From: Nocardioides oceani
GTDB taxonomy: Bacteria; Actinomycetota; Actinomycetes; Propionibacteriales; Nocardioidaceae
Reading direction: 5' to 3'
Length of the DNA: 64,000 nucleotides
NCBI RefSeq assembly: GCF_030412965.1
Contig: NZ_JAUHJQ010000003.1
Location: forward strand, 150,395 to 214,394
Both the position numbers and the translations under genes were made by a program. The notes beneath the pieces are model-generated. The model saw only the letters and a list, made by a program, of their open reading frames with translations, had not been told where the DNA came from and did not search any database. The first letter of the stretch is position 1; every line of letters begins with the position of its first letter. Below, piece by piece: positions 1-8,528 of the stretch.

Positions 1-2
1 GG

Positions 3-1121
3 CTGGCCGCGCTGCACGGCCGCGGCATCCTCCACCGGGACGTGAAGCCGGCCAACGTGCTGTTCCGCACCGTCGACGGCACGGTCCGGGCGATGCTCGG
101 CGACCTCGGGCTCGGCAAGGCGCTCGACGTGTCCTCGCGGCTGACGATGGTCGCGGGCACGCCGACCTTCGTGGCGCCCGAGCAGGCGCAGGCCGAGCCG
201 CTGGACGCTCGCGCGGACCAGTACTCCCTCGGCGCGCTGGCCTACCTGCTGCTGGCCGGCCGCGCGCCGTACACCCACACCACGCTCGGCGCCGCGGCCG
301 CCCCGGCCGCGCCGCCGCCGCTCTCGACGCCGGAGCGGCCGTTCCCCGGCGCGACCGACGCGGTGGTGCGCCGGGCGCTGGCGGTCGACCGCGAGGACCG
401 CTTCCCCGACGTCTCGTCGTTCGTGCAGGCGCTGGAGGCGACCCTCGAGAGCGCGGCGGGCGCCGCCGACGCAGCCCTCGCGGCCCCGTGGCTGCCGGTC
501 GACCCCGACCTGACCCAGCCGGGCGCGCGGCCGACCCCGCTCCCGGCGGCCGCCCCCCTGCCGGACCCGCCGGTGCCGGCAGAGAGTCGCTCGGGCCGCG
601 GCCGGTGGGCGCTCGCGACGCTGCTCGCCGTCGTGGCGCTGGCCGCGGGCGGGCTGGGCGGCTACGCCTGGCAGGCCGACCGGCAGGACGAGGTCCGGCT
701 GACCGACGACGAGGGCACGCTGAGCGTGGCGGTGCCCGGCGACTGGGAGCGGGCGGTCGCGGCCGACGGCTGGACGCCGCCGGAGCAGGACGCGACGTAC
801 CCCGCCCTCTCGGTCGGCACCGCCGAGGACTGGCACCGGCCGACGACGGCGGCCGAGGGCGTCTTCGTGGGGCTGCTGCCGGGCACCGAGCTGCCGACGA
901 CGATGCCGCAGCACCCCGAGTGCGCCGAGGCGCAGGAGCCGGTGACCGAGACCGCGGGCGACCCGTCGCGGACCGTCGTGCACACCGGCTGCCCCGACGG
1001 GGTCACCGTCGAGCGCGTGGTCCAGGTCGCGGGCAACCGGCTGCTGTGGGTCCAGGTCCGCAGCGCCGACCGCGCGACCGCCAACCGGGTGCTCGACAGC
1101 GTCGAGACCCACGGCATCTGA
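3..1121 (+). CDS. Serine/threonine protein kinase, C-terminal part (cut by window start)
   Basis: Eukaryotic-type Ser/Thr kinase whose N-lobe lies before the window. The reading frame is open from base 3 and enters at the catalytic loop HRDVKPANV. The metal-binding motif reads DLG rather than DFG (GDLGLGK), followed by the APE motif (FVAPEQ) and the conserved DQYSLGALAYLLL helix. After the kinase lobe comes a Pro/Ala-rich juxtamembrane linker, one hydrophobic membrane segment (about bases 600-670) and an extracytoplasmic domain of about 150 residues with a few cysteines and no PASTA repeat. The external domain presumably senses a signal and the cytoplasmic kinase phosphorylates unknown targets. 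The next gene is convergent after a 15-bp gap. Confidence 0.93.
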   Translation: MAALHGRGILHRDVKPANVLFRTVDGTVRAMLGDLGLGKALDVSSRLTMVAGTPTFVAPEQAQAEPLDARADQYSLGALAYLLLAGRAPYTHTTLGAAAAPAAPPPLSTPERPFPGATDAVVRRALAVDREDRFPDVSSFVQALEATLESAAGAADAALAAPWLPVDPDLTQPGARPTPLPAAAPLPDPPVPAESRSGRGRWALATLLAVVALAAGGLGGYAWQADRQDEVRLTDDEGTLSVAVPGDWERAVAADGWTPPEQDATYPALSVGTAEDWHRPTTAAEGVFVGLLPGTELPTTMPQHPECAEAQEPVTETAGDPSRTVVHTGCPDGVTVERVVQVAGNRLLWVQVRSADRATANRVLDSVETHGI

Positions 1122-1136
1122 CGCCGGCGGGACCGC

Positions 1137-1790
1137 TCAGGCGCTCGTGGCGCGGCGGACGATCCGCTCCGCGAGGTCGGCCATGCCGAGCCGGTCGCGC
1201 TCGCGGCCGACCACGGCGACGGTGGCGTACGTCGTGCGCCCGTCGAGGGTCAGGAACCGCTCCATCGCCACCCGGCGGTGCTTCTGCGTCACGTACGTCG
1301 CGGTGAACCCGTCCGCGTCCTGCGCCTCGACGACCAGGTCCTCGACGTCCGAGGCCCCGGCGAGGGCGTCCAGGCGCGCACGCAGCGCCGACTCGAGCGG
1401 CTGGAAGCCGGTGACGAGCCGGACCCGGAGGAAGTAGGCGTTGTCGGTCGGCTGGCCGGGCGGGAACCACTTCCACTCGCCGAGCAGCGAGTCGCTGCGG
1501 CGCCACCCGACCGGGACCGGGAGCCGCAGGCCGAACGGCGGCACGCCGAGCTCCACCGGCCGCAGCGGAACACCCGTGGCCAGGCCGGGGGTGTCGGGGT
1601 CGGGCTCGACGAGCGGCGGCGGGTCGACCGGGTACGACGGCGAGACGGCCGCCACGGGCCGGGCCGTCCCCAGGACCTGCGCCTCGTCGGCGAGCCCCGC
1701 GGCGAGGAGCGCCCCGGCCGCGAGTCCCACAGTCCCGGCGACCGCGGCGACGACCGCCAGGGTCACGGCCCCCGGTCGTCGCGTGCTCAT
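1137..1790 (-). CDS. Membrane-anchored protein of unknown function
   Basis: 217 residues. A short basic N-terminus (MSTRRPG) is followed by one hydrophobic helix (residues about 8-35) and a Pro-rich linker (about 45-65). The rest is a soluble domain predicted to lie outside the membrane. The domain resembles the small lipoprotein-like folds that actinomycetes place next to Ser/Thr kinases, with a W-K-W-F-P-P turn near residue 107, but I recognise no named family. It is convergent with the kinase at 3-1121, so a functional link through position is possible but not shown. Start chosen at the ATG directly before the basic/hydrophobic signal anchor. Confidence 0.75.
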   Translation of the reverse strand: MSTRRPGAVTLAVVAAVAGTVGLAAGALLAAGLADEAQVLGTARPVAAVSPSYPVDPPPLVEPDPDTPGLATGVPLRPVELGVPPFGLRLPVPVGWRRSDSLLGEWKWFPPGQPTDNAYFLRVRLVTGFQPLESALRARLDALAGASDVEDLVVEAQDADGFTATYVTQKHRRVAMERFLTLDGRTTYATVAVVGRERDRLGMADLAERIVRRATSA

Positions 1791-1837
1791 GGCGCCCGAG
1801 GGTAGACCGCTCCCGGCCCGCCGCTACGTTCTGCCCC

Positions 1838-3373
1838 ATGACCAGCCTCCTGCTCCGCAACGCCCGCCGCGTGCCGCTGCGCGCCGAGGACGCCGCAGGC
1901 CCGGCGGCTCTCGGGGCCGAACCGGTCGACGTGCTCGTCGAGGACGGAACCGTGACCGCGGTCGGGCCCGGTCTCGAGCGGCCCTCCGGCGGGTCCGGGG
2001 AGGTCGAGGAGGTCGACGCGGCCGGCCGCTGGCTGGCGCCCGGGCTGTGGGACCAGCACGTCCACATGGCCCAGTGGACGCTGGCCTCCCAGCGCCTCGA
2101 CCTCGGCGCGACCCGCACCCCCGAGGACGTCACCCGCGCGGTCGCCGAGCGCGTCGCCGCGCAGCCCGACCACCCGGTCATCGGCTGGGGCCACCGCTCG
2201 GGCGGCTGGGACCGCGAGGTCACCGTCTCCGAGCTCGACGCGGTCTCCGGCCACACCCCCGTGGTGCTCATCAGCGGCGACGGCCACCACGCCTGGCTCA
2301 ACACCACCGCGCTGCTGCACCTCGCGATGCCGGTGCGCGACTCGGTGGTCCGCGAGACCGAGTGGTTCGCGGTCTACCCGCGCCTGGTCACCCTCGTCGG
2401 CAACGACGGCACCTCGCCCGCGGCCTACCGCCGCTCGCTGGAGACCGCGGCCGCGCTCGGGGTGGTCGGCATCGTCGACTACGAGTTCGGCCACGGCCCG
2501 ATGGACTGGGCCGAGCGCTGGCACGCCGTCCCGGGCCTGCTGCGCGTGCGGGCGGCGACGTACGCCGAGCACCTCGACGACGTCATCGCCCTCGGGCTGC
2601 GCACCGGGCAGCCGTTGCCCGACTGCGGACCGCTGCTGACCATGGGCTCGCTGAAGATCATCAGCGACGGGTCCCTGAACACCCGCACCGCGTGGTGCTG
2701 CGAGCCGTACGGCGACGCGCACCGCCTGGAGTACCCCGCCGGCCAGCCCAACCTCTCCGGCGAGGAGCTGCGCGAGCACCTCGCCCGCGCGCACGCCGCC
2801 GACCTCCAGGTCGCCACCCACGCGATCGGCGACGCCGCCGTGGCCGAGGCGCTGGCGGCGTACGCCGCGACCGGGGCGCGCGGCTCGATCGAGCACGCGC
2901 AGATGGTCGGTCGCGACGACGTGCGCCGGATGGCCGAGCTCGGCATCCGGGCCAGCGTGCAGCCGGCGCACCTGCTCGACGACCGCGACCTGACCGAGAA
3001 GATCTGGGGCGAGCGGTCGGCGCGGTGCTTCGCGTTCCGCTGGATGCTCGACGACGGCGTGGAGCTCGTCCTCGGCTCCGACGCCCCCGTCTCGCCGCTC
3101 GACCCGTGGCTGGCGATGGCCGCGGCGGTCCACCGCAGCGCCGACGACCGCGACCCGTGGCACGGCGAGCAGGCGCTGACCGCGCAGGAGGCCTTCGCCG
3201 CCTCCGTCGACGGCCAGCCCACCGTCGGCGTCGGCTCCCGCGGGGACCTGGTCCTCCTCGACGCCGACCCGCTCGCCGAGCACCCGTCGTCGGCCGAGGC
3301 CGGTGCGGCGCTCCGCTCGATGTCGGTCGCCCTCACCGTCGTCGACGGGACCGTCGTCCACCGCGCCCTGTGA
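1838..3373 (+). CDS. Amidohydrolase family protein (YtcJ/amidohydrolase 3 type)
   Basis: 511-residue metal-dependent hydrolase of the amidohydrolase superfamily. The N-terminal beta-sandwich strand (LLLRNARRVPL) precedes the metal-binding motif DQHVHMAQW near residue 70. Further ligands are visible in ATHAIGDAA, IEHAQM and LGSDAPVSPLDPW near the C-terminus, the usual order for YtcJ-like exoenzyme or N-substituted amide hydrolases. The closing VDGQPTVGVGSRGDLVLLDADP segment is the family's C-terminal sandwich. Substrate cannot be read from sequence. It is divergent from the membrane protein at 1137-1790 with 47 bp between starts. No signal peptide, so cytoplasmic. Confidence 0.9.
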   Translation: MTSLLLRNARRVPLRAEDAAGPAALGAEPVDVLVEDGTVTAVGPGLERPSGGSGEVEEVDAAGRWLAPGLWDQHVHMAQWTLASQRLDLGATRTPEDVTRAVAERVAAQPDHPVIGWGHRSGGWDREVTVSELDAVSGHTPVVLISGDGHHAWLNTTALLHLAMPVRDSVVRETEWFAVYPRLVTLVGNDGTSPAAYRRSLETAAALGVVGIVDYEFGHGPMDWAERWHAVPGLLRVRAATYAEHLDDVIALGLRTGQPLPDCGPLLTMGSLKIISDGSLNTRTAWCCEPYGDAHRLEYPAGQPNLSGEELREHLARAHAADLQVATHAIGDAAVAEALAAYAATGARGSIEHAQMVGRDDVRRMAELGIRASVQPAHLLDDRDLTEKIWGERSARCFAFRWMLDDGVELVLGSDAPVSPLDPWLAMAAAVHRSADDRDPWHGEQALTAQEAFAASVDGQPTVGVGSRGDLVLLDADPLAEHPSSAEAGAALRSMSVALTVVDGTVVHRAL

Positions 3374-3388
3374 GGAGCCGCAGGCCGG

Positions 3389-4366
3389 TCAGTCCTCGGC
3401 GAGCTTCTCCAGCACCAGGCCGGCGACCGCCTCCTGCTCGACCTTGAGCGGGTGGTAGGCCAGCGCGGTGGCGGCGCTGGTGACCCGGCCGTTGATCCAC
3501 GGGTCCTCGGAGCAGACGTCGTGGCCGTCGCTGGCGGCGTAGGTGTCGACGTACGGCACGTCCGCGCGCTCCGCGGCGCGCTCCTGCACGCGGGCCAGCA
3601 GCCGGCCCATCGCCGCGGCGAACGGGTAGTCGCCCTCGGCCAGCGGCAGCAGCTCGGGGCAGGTGCCGTCGGCCGGCACGATCTCGGGGTAGCCCACGAC
3701 GACCACGTCGGCGCGCGGCGCCCGCTGGCGGACGCCTTCGACGACGGCCACGAGCCGGTCGCCGACGGTGCGGATGTTCTCCTTCAACGTGGCGACGCCC
3801 TCGGCGCCGAGCGCGGCGCGGCAGGGCGCGCCGTCGAGGTCCTCGGACGCGGCGCGCACGCAGGTGCCGGTCAGGGTGCTGTAGATCCCGAAGTCGTTGC
3901 CGCCGATGCCGACGGTCACCAGCCGGGTGTCCGGGCCGAGGGCCTGGAGCTGCGGCGGGACGACACCGCCCTGCAGGACCCGCTGGCTCCCGACGAGCGC
4001 GGCGGTGTCGGCCCCCGTGCAGCTGACGTCGGTGAGCTCGGCGCCGAGCGCCTCGGCGACCTGCGCGGGGTAGTTCTGCGCCGAGCGCAGGCACTGCTCG
4101 TCCGCGGTCGGCCCGGCGAGCGGCGCGGCGGTGAAGGAGTCACCGATGGCGACGTACGTCGGGTAGCGGCCGGGACCGGGCGTGGCCAGCGGGCTCGGCC
4201 CGTCGGTGCGCGGGATCGTCGAGGACGGGCTGACCGGGCGGGTGTCGGGCTGTCCGGTGACACCGGCGTCGTCGTCGCCCGAGCACCCGGTGAGCAGGGT
4301 GCCGAGGAGCAGCGGCACGGCCGCCAGGGCGACCCGCGCGCGGCGGGTCGTCGTCGTGTGGTTCAC
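3389..4366 (-). CDS. SGNH/GDSL-family lipoprotein hydrolase
   Basis: 325 residues with a lipoprotein signal (hydrophobic stretch ending in LLTGC, Cys about 28), then a Pro/Thr linker and an SGNH hydrolase domain. Block I is YVAIGDSFTAAPL (nucleophile Ser), the oxyanion Gly follows later, the Asn block is GIGGNDFGIYS, and the catalytic Asp/His block sits near the C-terminus (D..W..G...A..YHPL). The four paired cysteines match actinobacterial secreted GDSL esterases such as the Streptomyces lipase type. Likely a cell-surface esterase or acyl hydrolase. Its start overlaps the stop of the paralogue at 4363-5244 by 4 bp, so the two are co-translated. Confidence 0.9.
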   Translation of the reverse strand: MNHTTTTRRARVALAAVPLLLGTLLTGCSGDDDAGVTGQPDTRPVSPSSTIPRTDGPSPLATPGPGRYPTYVAIGDSFTAAPLAGPTADEQCLRSAQNYPAQVAEALGAELTDVSCTGADTAALVGSQRVLQGGVVPPQLQALGPDTRLVTVGIGGNDFGIYSTLTGTCVRAASEDLDGAPCRAALGAEGVATLKENIRTVGDRLVAVVEGVRQRAPRADVVVVGYPEIVPADGTCPELLPLAEGDYPFAAAMGRLLARVQERAAERADVPYVDTYAASDGHDVCSEDPWINGRVTSAATALAYHPLKVEQEAVAGLVLEKLAED

Positions 4367-5244
4367 AGCATCTCCAGCAGCGCGTCGGCCACCGCCTGCT
4401 CGTAGCTGGCGAAGGGGTGGAACTCGAGCGCTGCGTCCTTGTCGGTGTGCTGCCCGTTGACCCAGGGGTCGGCCGAGCAGATGTCGTGTCCCTCGCTCAG
4501 TGCCCGCACGTCCAGGAAGTCCACACCCGCGTCCGCGGCCGCGTCCCGCATCGCCTCGTCCAGTGCGGCCAGCAGGTCGTGGGTGAGGTCGAAGTCACCC
4601 AGGGCGAGCGGCAGGCGCTCCTGGCAGGCGGGGGTTCCGCGCGGAGGGAAGATGTCGGGGTAGCCGACGCTGATCACCCGCGCGTCGGGCGCCCGGTCGG
4701 CGATCTCGGCGTAGATCCCGTCGAGGTTGCCGCGGATCCGCTCGACGAGGTCCTCCAGCGCGGCGCCGCCCCCGAGGGTGCCGGCGCGCTCGGTGCACGG
4801 GGCGCCGGTCGGGTCGGCCTGCGCGAGCTCGATGCAGCCGTAGACCATCGTGGAGAACAGCGCTTGGTCGTTGCCGCCGATGCTGAGGGTCACCAGGTCG
4901 GTGTCCTCGTCGAGCGCGTCGAGCTGCGGCGGGACCGCGTCGCCGCGGACCTGCTGGGACCCGGTCAGGTCGCTGGTGCGCGCCCCGGAGCAGGAGACGT
5001 CGGTCAGCCGGACCTGATGGTCGCCGCCGTCGAGCGCCCGGGCCAGCACCGAGGGGTAGTTGCCCGTCGAGCGCAGGCACGGGTCGGCCTCGTTGGTCTG
5101 CGGGACGTACGGCGCGGCCGTGAACGAGTCGCCGAGCGCGACGTACCGCAGCACCTCGTCCTCGGACCCGGCCGTGCAGGCAGCCGCCGTGAGCGTCAGC
5201 GTGGTCGCGAGGCCCGCGGCGCCGAGACGGAGCGCGGCATGCAT
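4363..5244 (-). CDS. SGNH/GDSL-family secreted hydrolase (paralogue of the next gene)
   Basis: 293 residues; first gene of a two-gene unit with the lipoprotein hydrolase at 3389-4366. The N-terminus is a signal peptide ending near AAACTAG; the -3 Ala makes lipidation possible but less certain than in its neighbour. Catalytic blocks mirror the paralogue: YVALGDSFTAAPY, SCSGAR, SIGGNDQALFS and the C-terminal D..WVNG...FHPF block with the catalytic His. A local duplication followed by divergence best explains the pair. Probable extracytoplasmic ester hydrolase, substrate unknown. Confidence 0.9.
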   Translation of the reverse strand: MHAALRLGAAGLATTLTLTAAACTAGSEDEVLRYVALGDSFTAAPYVPQTNEADPCLRSTGNYPSVLARALDGGDHQVRLTDVSCSGARTSDLTGSQQVRGDAVPPQLDALDEDTDLVTLSIGGNDQALFSTMVYGCIELAQADPTGAPCTERAGTLGGGAALEDLVERIRGNLDGIYAEIADRAPDARVISVGYPDIFPPRGTPACQERLPLALGDFDLTHDLLAALDEAMRDAAADAGVDFLDVRALSEGHDICSADPWVNGQHTDKDAALEFHPFASYEQAVADALLEML

Positions 5245-5330
5245 GCGGACAACCTACGGGCGGGACGGACGCGTGCGTCCGCCCCGCCCGCGGGTGCGAG
5301 GAGCCGGGGCCCCGGTCCGGGGTCCCTCGA

Positions 5331-5963
5331 TCAGAGGTCGACCGGGCGCAGGACGCGGTCGATCGCGTGCCCGACCTGCTTGTTGCCCCGGTTGATGTCG
5401 AGCACGACGACCCGCGGGTTGCGGTCGTCCTTGTCGGCGTCGAGCAGGGTGACCTTGCCCTTGATGACGTGGACCTTGATCGAGCCGCCCTGGGCGGTGG
5501 CGACCTTCTGGCCCTCGGCGGCGAGGACCTTGTCGGAGGTCAGCGTCCTGCCCGCGACGACGTGGTAGAGCAGCACGGTCTCGATCGTGTCGACGCCGAG
5601 CTTGGCGACCTGCTTGAACGTCTTGGCCTCGGTCGTGGGGGCGAAGCCCTTGAGGTCCTTGACGAGGAGCTGGAAGGCGCGGTCGGTGGGGATGAACGCC
5701 GTCGCCCGCTTGCCGCCCTGGGTGAGCAGCCCGACCGGGCTGTCCGGCTTCGCGTCGAGCACGGCGAGCACCGCGGCCTCGGTGAGGTCGAAGTCCTTCC
5801 AGCTCTTGTCCAGCTTCGTGCCGTCGGCGGCCAGGACCTCGGCGAGGCTCGTGGTGCCGGGCTTCGCGGCGGGCGCGGCGGCCTGGGCGGGCGCGAGCGC
5901 GCCGGCGAGGACGGCCGAGGTGGCCAGGGCAGTGACGGCGGCGGTGGCGGTGCGGTGCTTCAT
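5331..5963 (-). CDS. Secreted fasciclin (FAS1)-domain protein
   Basis: 210 residues from the ATG at 5963, which has GAGGGAGAACC just upstream; an in-frame ATG 51 bp earlier lacks this and would bury the signal peptide. Residues 1-30 are a Sec signal ending APAQAAA. The remainder is one FAS1 domain: the H1 region TAFIPTDRAFQLLV and the H2 region ETVLLYHVVAGRTLTSDKV followed by ...DINRGNKQVGHAIDRVLRP. FAS1 domains mediate adhesion or matrix contact; here it is free in the envelope or medium. It is a single gene with its own ribosome site. Confidence 0.93.
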   Translation of the reverse strand: MKHRTATAAVTALATSAVLAGALAPAQAAAPAAKPGTTSLAEVLAADGTKLDKSWKDFDLTEAAVLAVLDAKPDSPVGLLTQGGKRATAFIPTDRAFQLLVKDLKGFAPTTEAKTFKQVAKLGVDTIETVLLYHVVAGRTLTSDKVLAAEGQKVATAQGGSIKVHVIKGKVTLLDADKDDRNPRVVVLDINRGNKQVGHAIDRVLRPVDL

Positions 5964-6045
5964 GGTTCTCCCTCGGTTGCGTGTCGGACGGATGGTGCGG
6001 AGGGAGTTCGGCACCCGCGGGTGGCCAGATTGGATGAATCTTCTA

Positions 6046-7242
6046 TCAGTTCTCGGGCACCTGAGGTGGTTGGTCGACCCCGAGCGCCAGGGTCAGGCCG
6101 AGCACCGTGCGTGGGTCCTCCAGCCGGTCGCCGTACAGCTCGCGCAGCTGGCCGAGTCGGTAGCGCACGGTCTGCGGGTGGACGAACAGGTCGGCGGCGA
6201 CGTCTTCGCGGCGGCCCTGGTGCAGCAGCCACGAGCGCAGGGTCTCGGTCAGCTTCTCCGCGGTCGCGGGGCGCACGTCGGCGAGCGGGGCGAGCGCCTG
6301 GGCCCGCAGGTCGGCGAGCGCGTCGGGGTCGGCGGTGAGCACGAGCGCAGGCAGGTGGTCCTCGGTGTCGTCGTGCAGCCCGAGCGCGTGCGCGCGGCGC
6401 GCCCGGCCGTAGGACGTGCGGACCTCCAGCCACGGCCGGGCGGGTCCCACCACGGCGCCGCGGCCGCGCAGCGAGCGCAGCAGCGCGCCCCGCCCGCGCC
6501 CGTGCGCGTCCGGCACGAGCAGCACGCCGAGCTCCTCGACGCCGGTGAGCTCGCCGGCCTCGAGGGTCGCGGCCGGCACCGTCCCGAGCGCCGGCCGGAC
6601 CTGGGAGCGCGGCACGAGCACGGCCGTGAGCGTCGTCGGCGGCGTCCAGTCGGCGCGCTCGGCGGCCTCGAGCACGGCCTCCTCGGGCGAGCCGTCCAGG
6701 AGTGCCCGCGCCAGCCGCTCGAGCAGCCGCGCCCGGACCCGCCCGGTGCTGGCGAGCTCGTCCTCGTGCCCGGCGACGCTGGCCGCGGAGAGCTCGTCGA
6801 TGTAGGCGAAGACGAGTTCCGCGAACGCCGCGAGCGTGCCGCCGTCCACGCCGGCGTCGACCGCGCGGCCGGACATCTCCCGCCAGGAGACCCGCGCCCC
6901 GATGCGGTACGCCGCGAGCAGGGCGTCGGTGGTCCGCTCGCTGCGCGCCTCGCCCCGGCCGAGCTGGTAGGCGCCCTCCATCGCCGGCGCGGGGGTCCGC
7001 AGGTCGACGCCGCGGCGACCGGACGCGAGGGTCAGGAAGCCGCCCAGCGCGAGCTGCACCGCGTTGCGGATGGTCTCGCCCATCGAGCCCTCGAAGGCGG
7101 CGACGTAGCTGGGTACCTCCTCGACGATCGCCTGCACGACGTGCTCGGCGACCGTGGGGAGGTCCTCGCGCATCGCTGCGACCGCCTCGGGGGAGAGGCG
7201 GAGCGCCGGTGCAGGGAGCTGGCGGGGGGCACGACGGACCAC
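6046..7242 (-). CDS. PucR-type helix-turn-helix transcriptional regulator
   Basis: 398 residues from the GTG at 7242, preceded by a near-perfect AGGAGGT five bases upstream; a TTG 39 bp earlier has no such site. The C-terminus carries the PucR/CdaR helix-turn-helix (AADLFVHPQTVRYRLGQLRELYG), and the middle contains the GGDEF-like sensor region typical of the family. It is divergent from the reductase/desaturase pair (105 bp between starts), so it probably controls that pair and itself, as is usual for such adjacent regulators. The inverted repeat at 7274-7300 is the obvious candidate operator. Confidence 0.9.
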   Translation of the reverse strand: MVRRAPRQLPAPALRLSPEAVAAMREDLPTVAEHVVQAIVEEVPSYVAAFEGSMGETIRNAVQLALGGFLTLASGRRGVDLRTPAPAMEGAYQLGRGEARSERTTDALLAAYRIGARVSWREMSGRAVDAGVDGGTLAAFAELVFAYIDELSAASVAGHEDELASTGRVRARLLERLARALLDGSPEEAVLEAAERADWTPPTTLTAVLVPRSQVRPALGTVPAATLEAGELTGVEELGVLLVPDAHGRGRGALLRSLRGRGAVVGPARPWLEVRTSYGRARRAHALGLHDDTEDHLPALVLTADPDALADLRAQALAPLADVRPATAEKLTETLRSWLLHQGRREDVAADLFVHPQTVRYRLGQLRELYGDRLEDPRTVLGLTLALGVDQPPQVPEN

Positions 7243-7273
7243 CGGAGACCTCCTGGAGCAGTTCTTATCATCC

Positions 7274-7300
7274 GTGAACAACGAACCCGGACCGGTTCAC
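7274..7300. promoter_or_regulatory. Inverted repeat, candidate operator of the PucR-type regulator
   Basis: In the divergent promoter region GTGAAC (7274-7279) is mirrored by GTTCAC (7295-7300), and inside this GAACC (7283-7287) is mirrored by GGTTC (7294-7298). Location between the regulator and the reductase gene suggests autoregulation plus control of lipid desaturation. Inferred from symmetry and position only. Confidence 0.4.
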
Positions 7301-7347
7301 GTCACGCGGACAGGACTTTAACCGGCTCATCTAGGACAGTGGAGTAC

Positions 7348-8478
7348 ATGAGCATCGCTGCCGATCCGATCGTCCCCACCCGCGGGCGCTCGCTCCGCGG
7401 TGTCCTGCGCCGGGTCGCGGAGTCCGCGGTCACCCCGCTCGAGCTCGACGACGTGCTCGACGTCTTCCACCCCCTGCGCTCGGGCGCCGAGCTGCGCGGC
7501 CGCATCGTCCAGGTCGTCCCCGAGACCCCCGAGTCCGCCACGATCGTCCTCAAGCCGGGCCGCGACTGGGCCGGCCACGTGCCGGGGCAGTACGTCCGGG
7601 TCGGCGTCGACGTCGAGGGCGTGCGCCTGTGGCGCACCTACTCGCTGACCCACGGCCCCCGCCCCGACGGCTGCATCAGCATCACCGTCAAGGCGATCCC
7701 GGGCGGCGTGGTCAGCAACCACCTCGTCCACCGCGCCCGCAAGGGCCAGATGCTGCAGCTGGCCCAGGCCGAGGGCGAGTTCGTCCTCCCGCAGCCGGTG
7801 CCGGCCAAGCTGCTGCTCGTCACCGGCGGGTCGGGCATCACCCCGGTCATCGGCATGCTGCGCAACCTGCACTCCAAGGCGGCCGCGCCGGCGACCGACA
7901 TCGTCCTGGTCCACGTCAACGCCACGGAGTCCTCGGCGATCTTCCGCGCCGAGCTGCGCGCGCTCGACGCCGCCGGCCGGATCCGGCTCGTCGAGCGCTT
8001 CGACGACACCCACGGGCTGCTCGACGTCGCCGTCCTCGCCGAGCTCGTGCCCGACCTCGACGAGCGCCTCAGCTACGCCTGCGGGCCGGCCGGCCTGCTC
8101 GACGCGCTCGAGGCCCACCACGCCGAGCGCGGCCTGGACCTGACCACCGAGCGGTTCCGCCCGGTGCTCGTCGAGGCCGCCGACGGCGAGGGCGGCGGCA
8201 CCGTCACGCTCACCGGCGCCGCCGGCTCCGGCACGACCCTCGAGGTCGACGGCGCCACCCCGATCCTCGACGCCGCCGAGCAGGCGGGCGTCCTCATGCC
8301 GAGCGGCTGCCGGATGGGCATCTGCATGGCCTGCGTGCTGCCGATGCGCGAGGGCGCCGTGCGTGACCTGCGCAACGGCGCGCTCACCGTCGCCGTCCCC
8401 GGCGAGACCGGCCCGCAGGGCGTGCCGATCCAGACCTGCGTCAGCACCGCCGCCGGTGCCTGCTCGATCGACCACTGA
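7348..8478 (+). CDS. Ferredoxin reductase with C-terminal plant-type [2Fe-2S] domain, electron donor to the desaturase
   Basis: 376 residues. FAD-binding motif RTYSLT (96-101), NAD(P)-binding segment VTGGSGITPV (158-167), a CGPAGL motif (245-250) and a C-terminal [2Fe-2S] ferredoxin domain with Cys 321, 326, 329 and 364. It passes electrons from NAD(P)H through FAD to the iron-sulfur centre. The arrangement matches mycobacterial Rv3230c, which feeds electrons to the DesA3 stearoyl-CoA desaturase; here the desaturase follows 50 bp downstream, so the pair should act together at the membrane. Start set at the ATG after GTGGAGTAC. Confidence 0.93.
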   Translation: MSIAADPIVPTRGRSLRGVLRRVAESAVTPLELDDVLDVFHPLRSGAELRGRIVQVVPETPESATIVLKPGRDWAGHVPGQYVRVGVDVEGVRLWRTYSLTHGPRPDGCISITVKAIPGGVVSNHLVHRARKGQMLQLAQAEGEFVLPQPVPAKLLLVTGGSGITPVIGMLRNLHSKAAAPATDIVLVHVNATESSAIFRAELRALDAAGRIRLVERFDDTHGLLDVAVLAELVPDLDERLSYACGPAGLLDALEAHHAERGLDLTTERFRPVLVEAADGEGGGTVTLTGAAGSGTTLEVDGATPILDAAEQAGVLMPSGCRMGICMACVLPMREGAVRDLRNGALTVAVPGETGPQGVPIQTCVSTAAGACSIDH

Positions 8479-8528
8479 CCTCCACTGACACCCGATCCGT
8501 TCGACCACCCGCACCGAAGGAGATCGCC

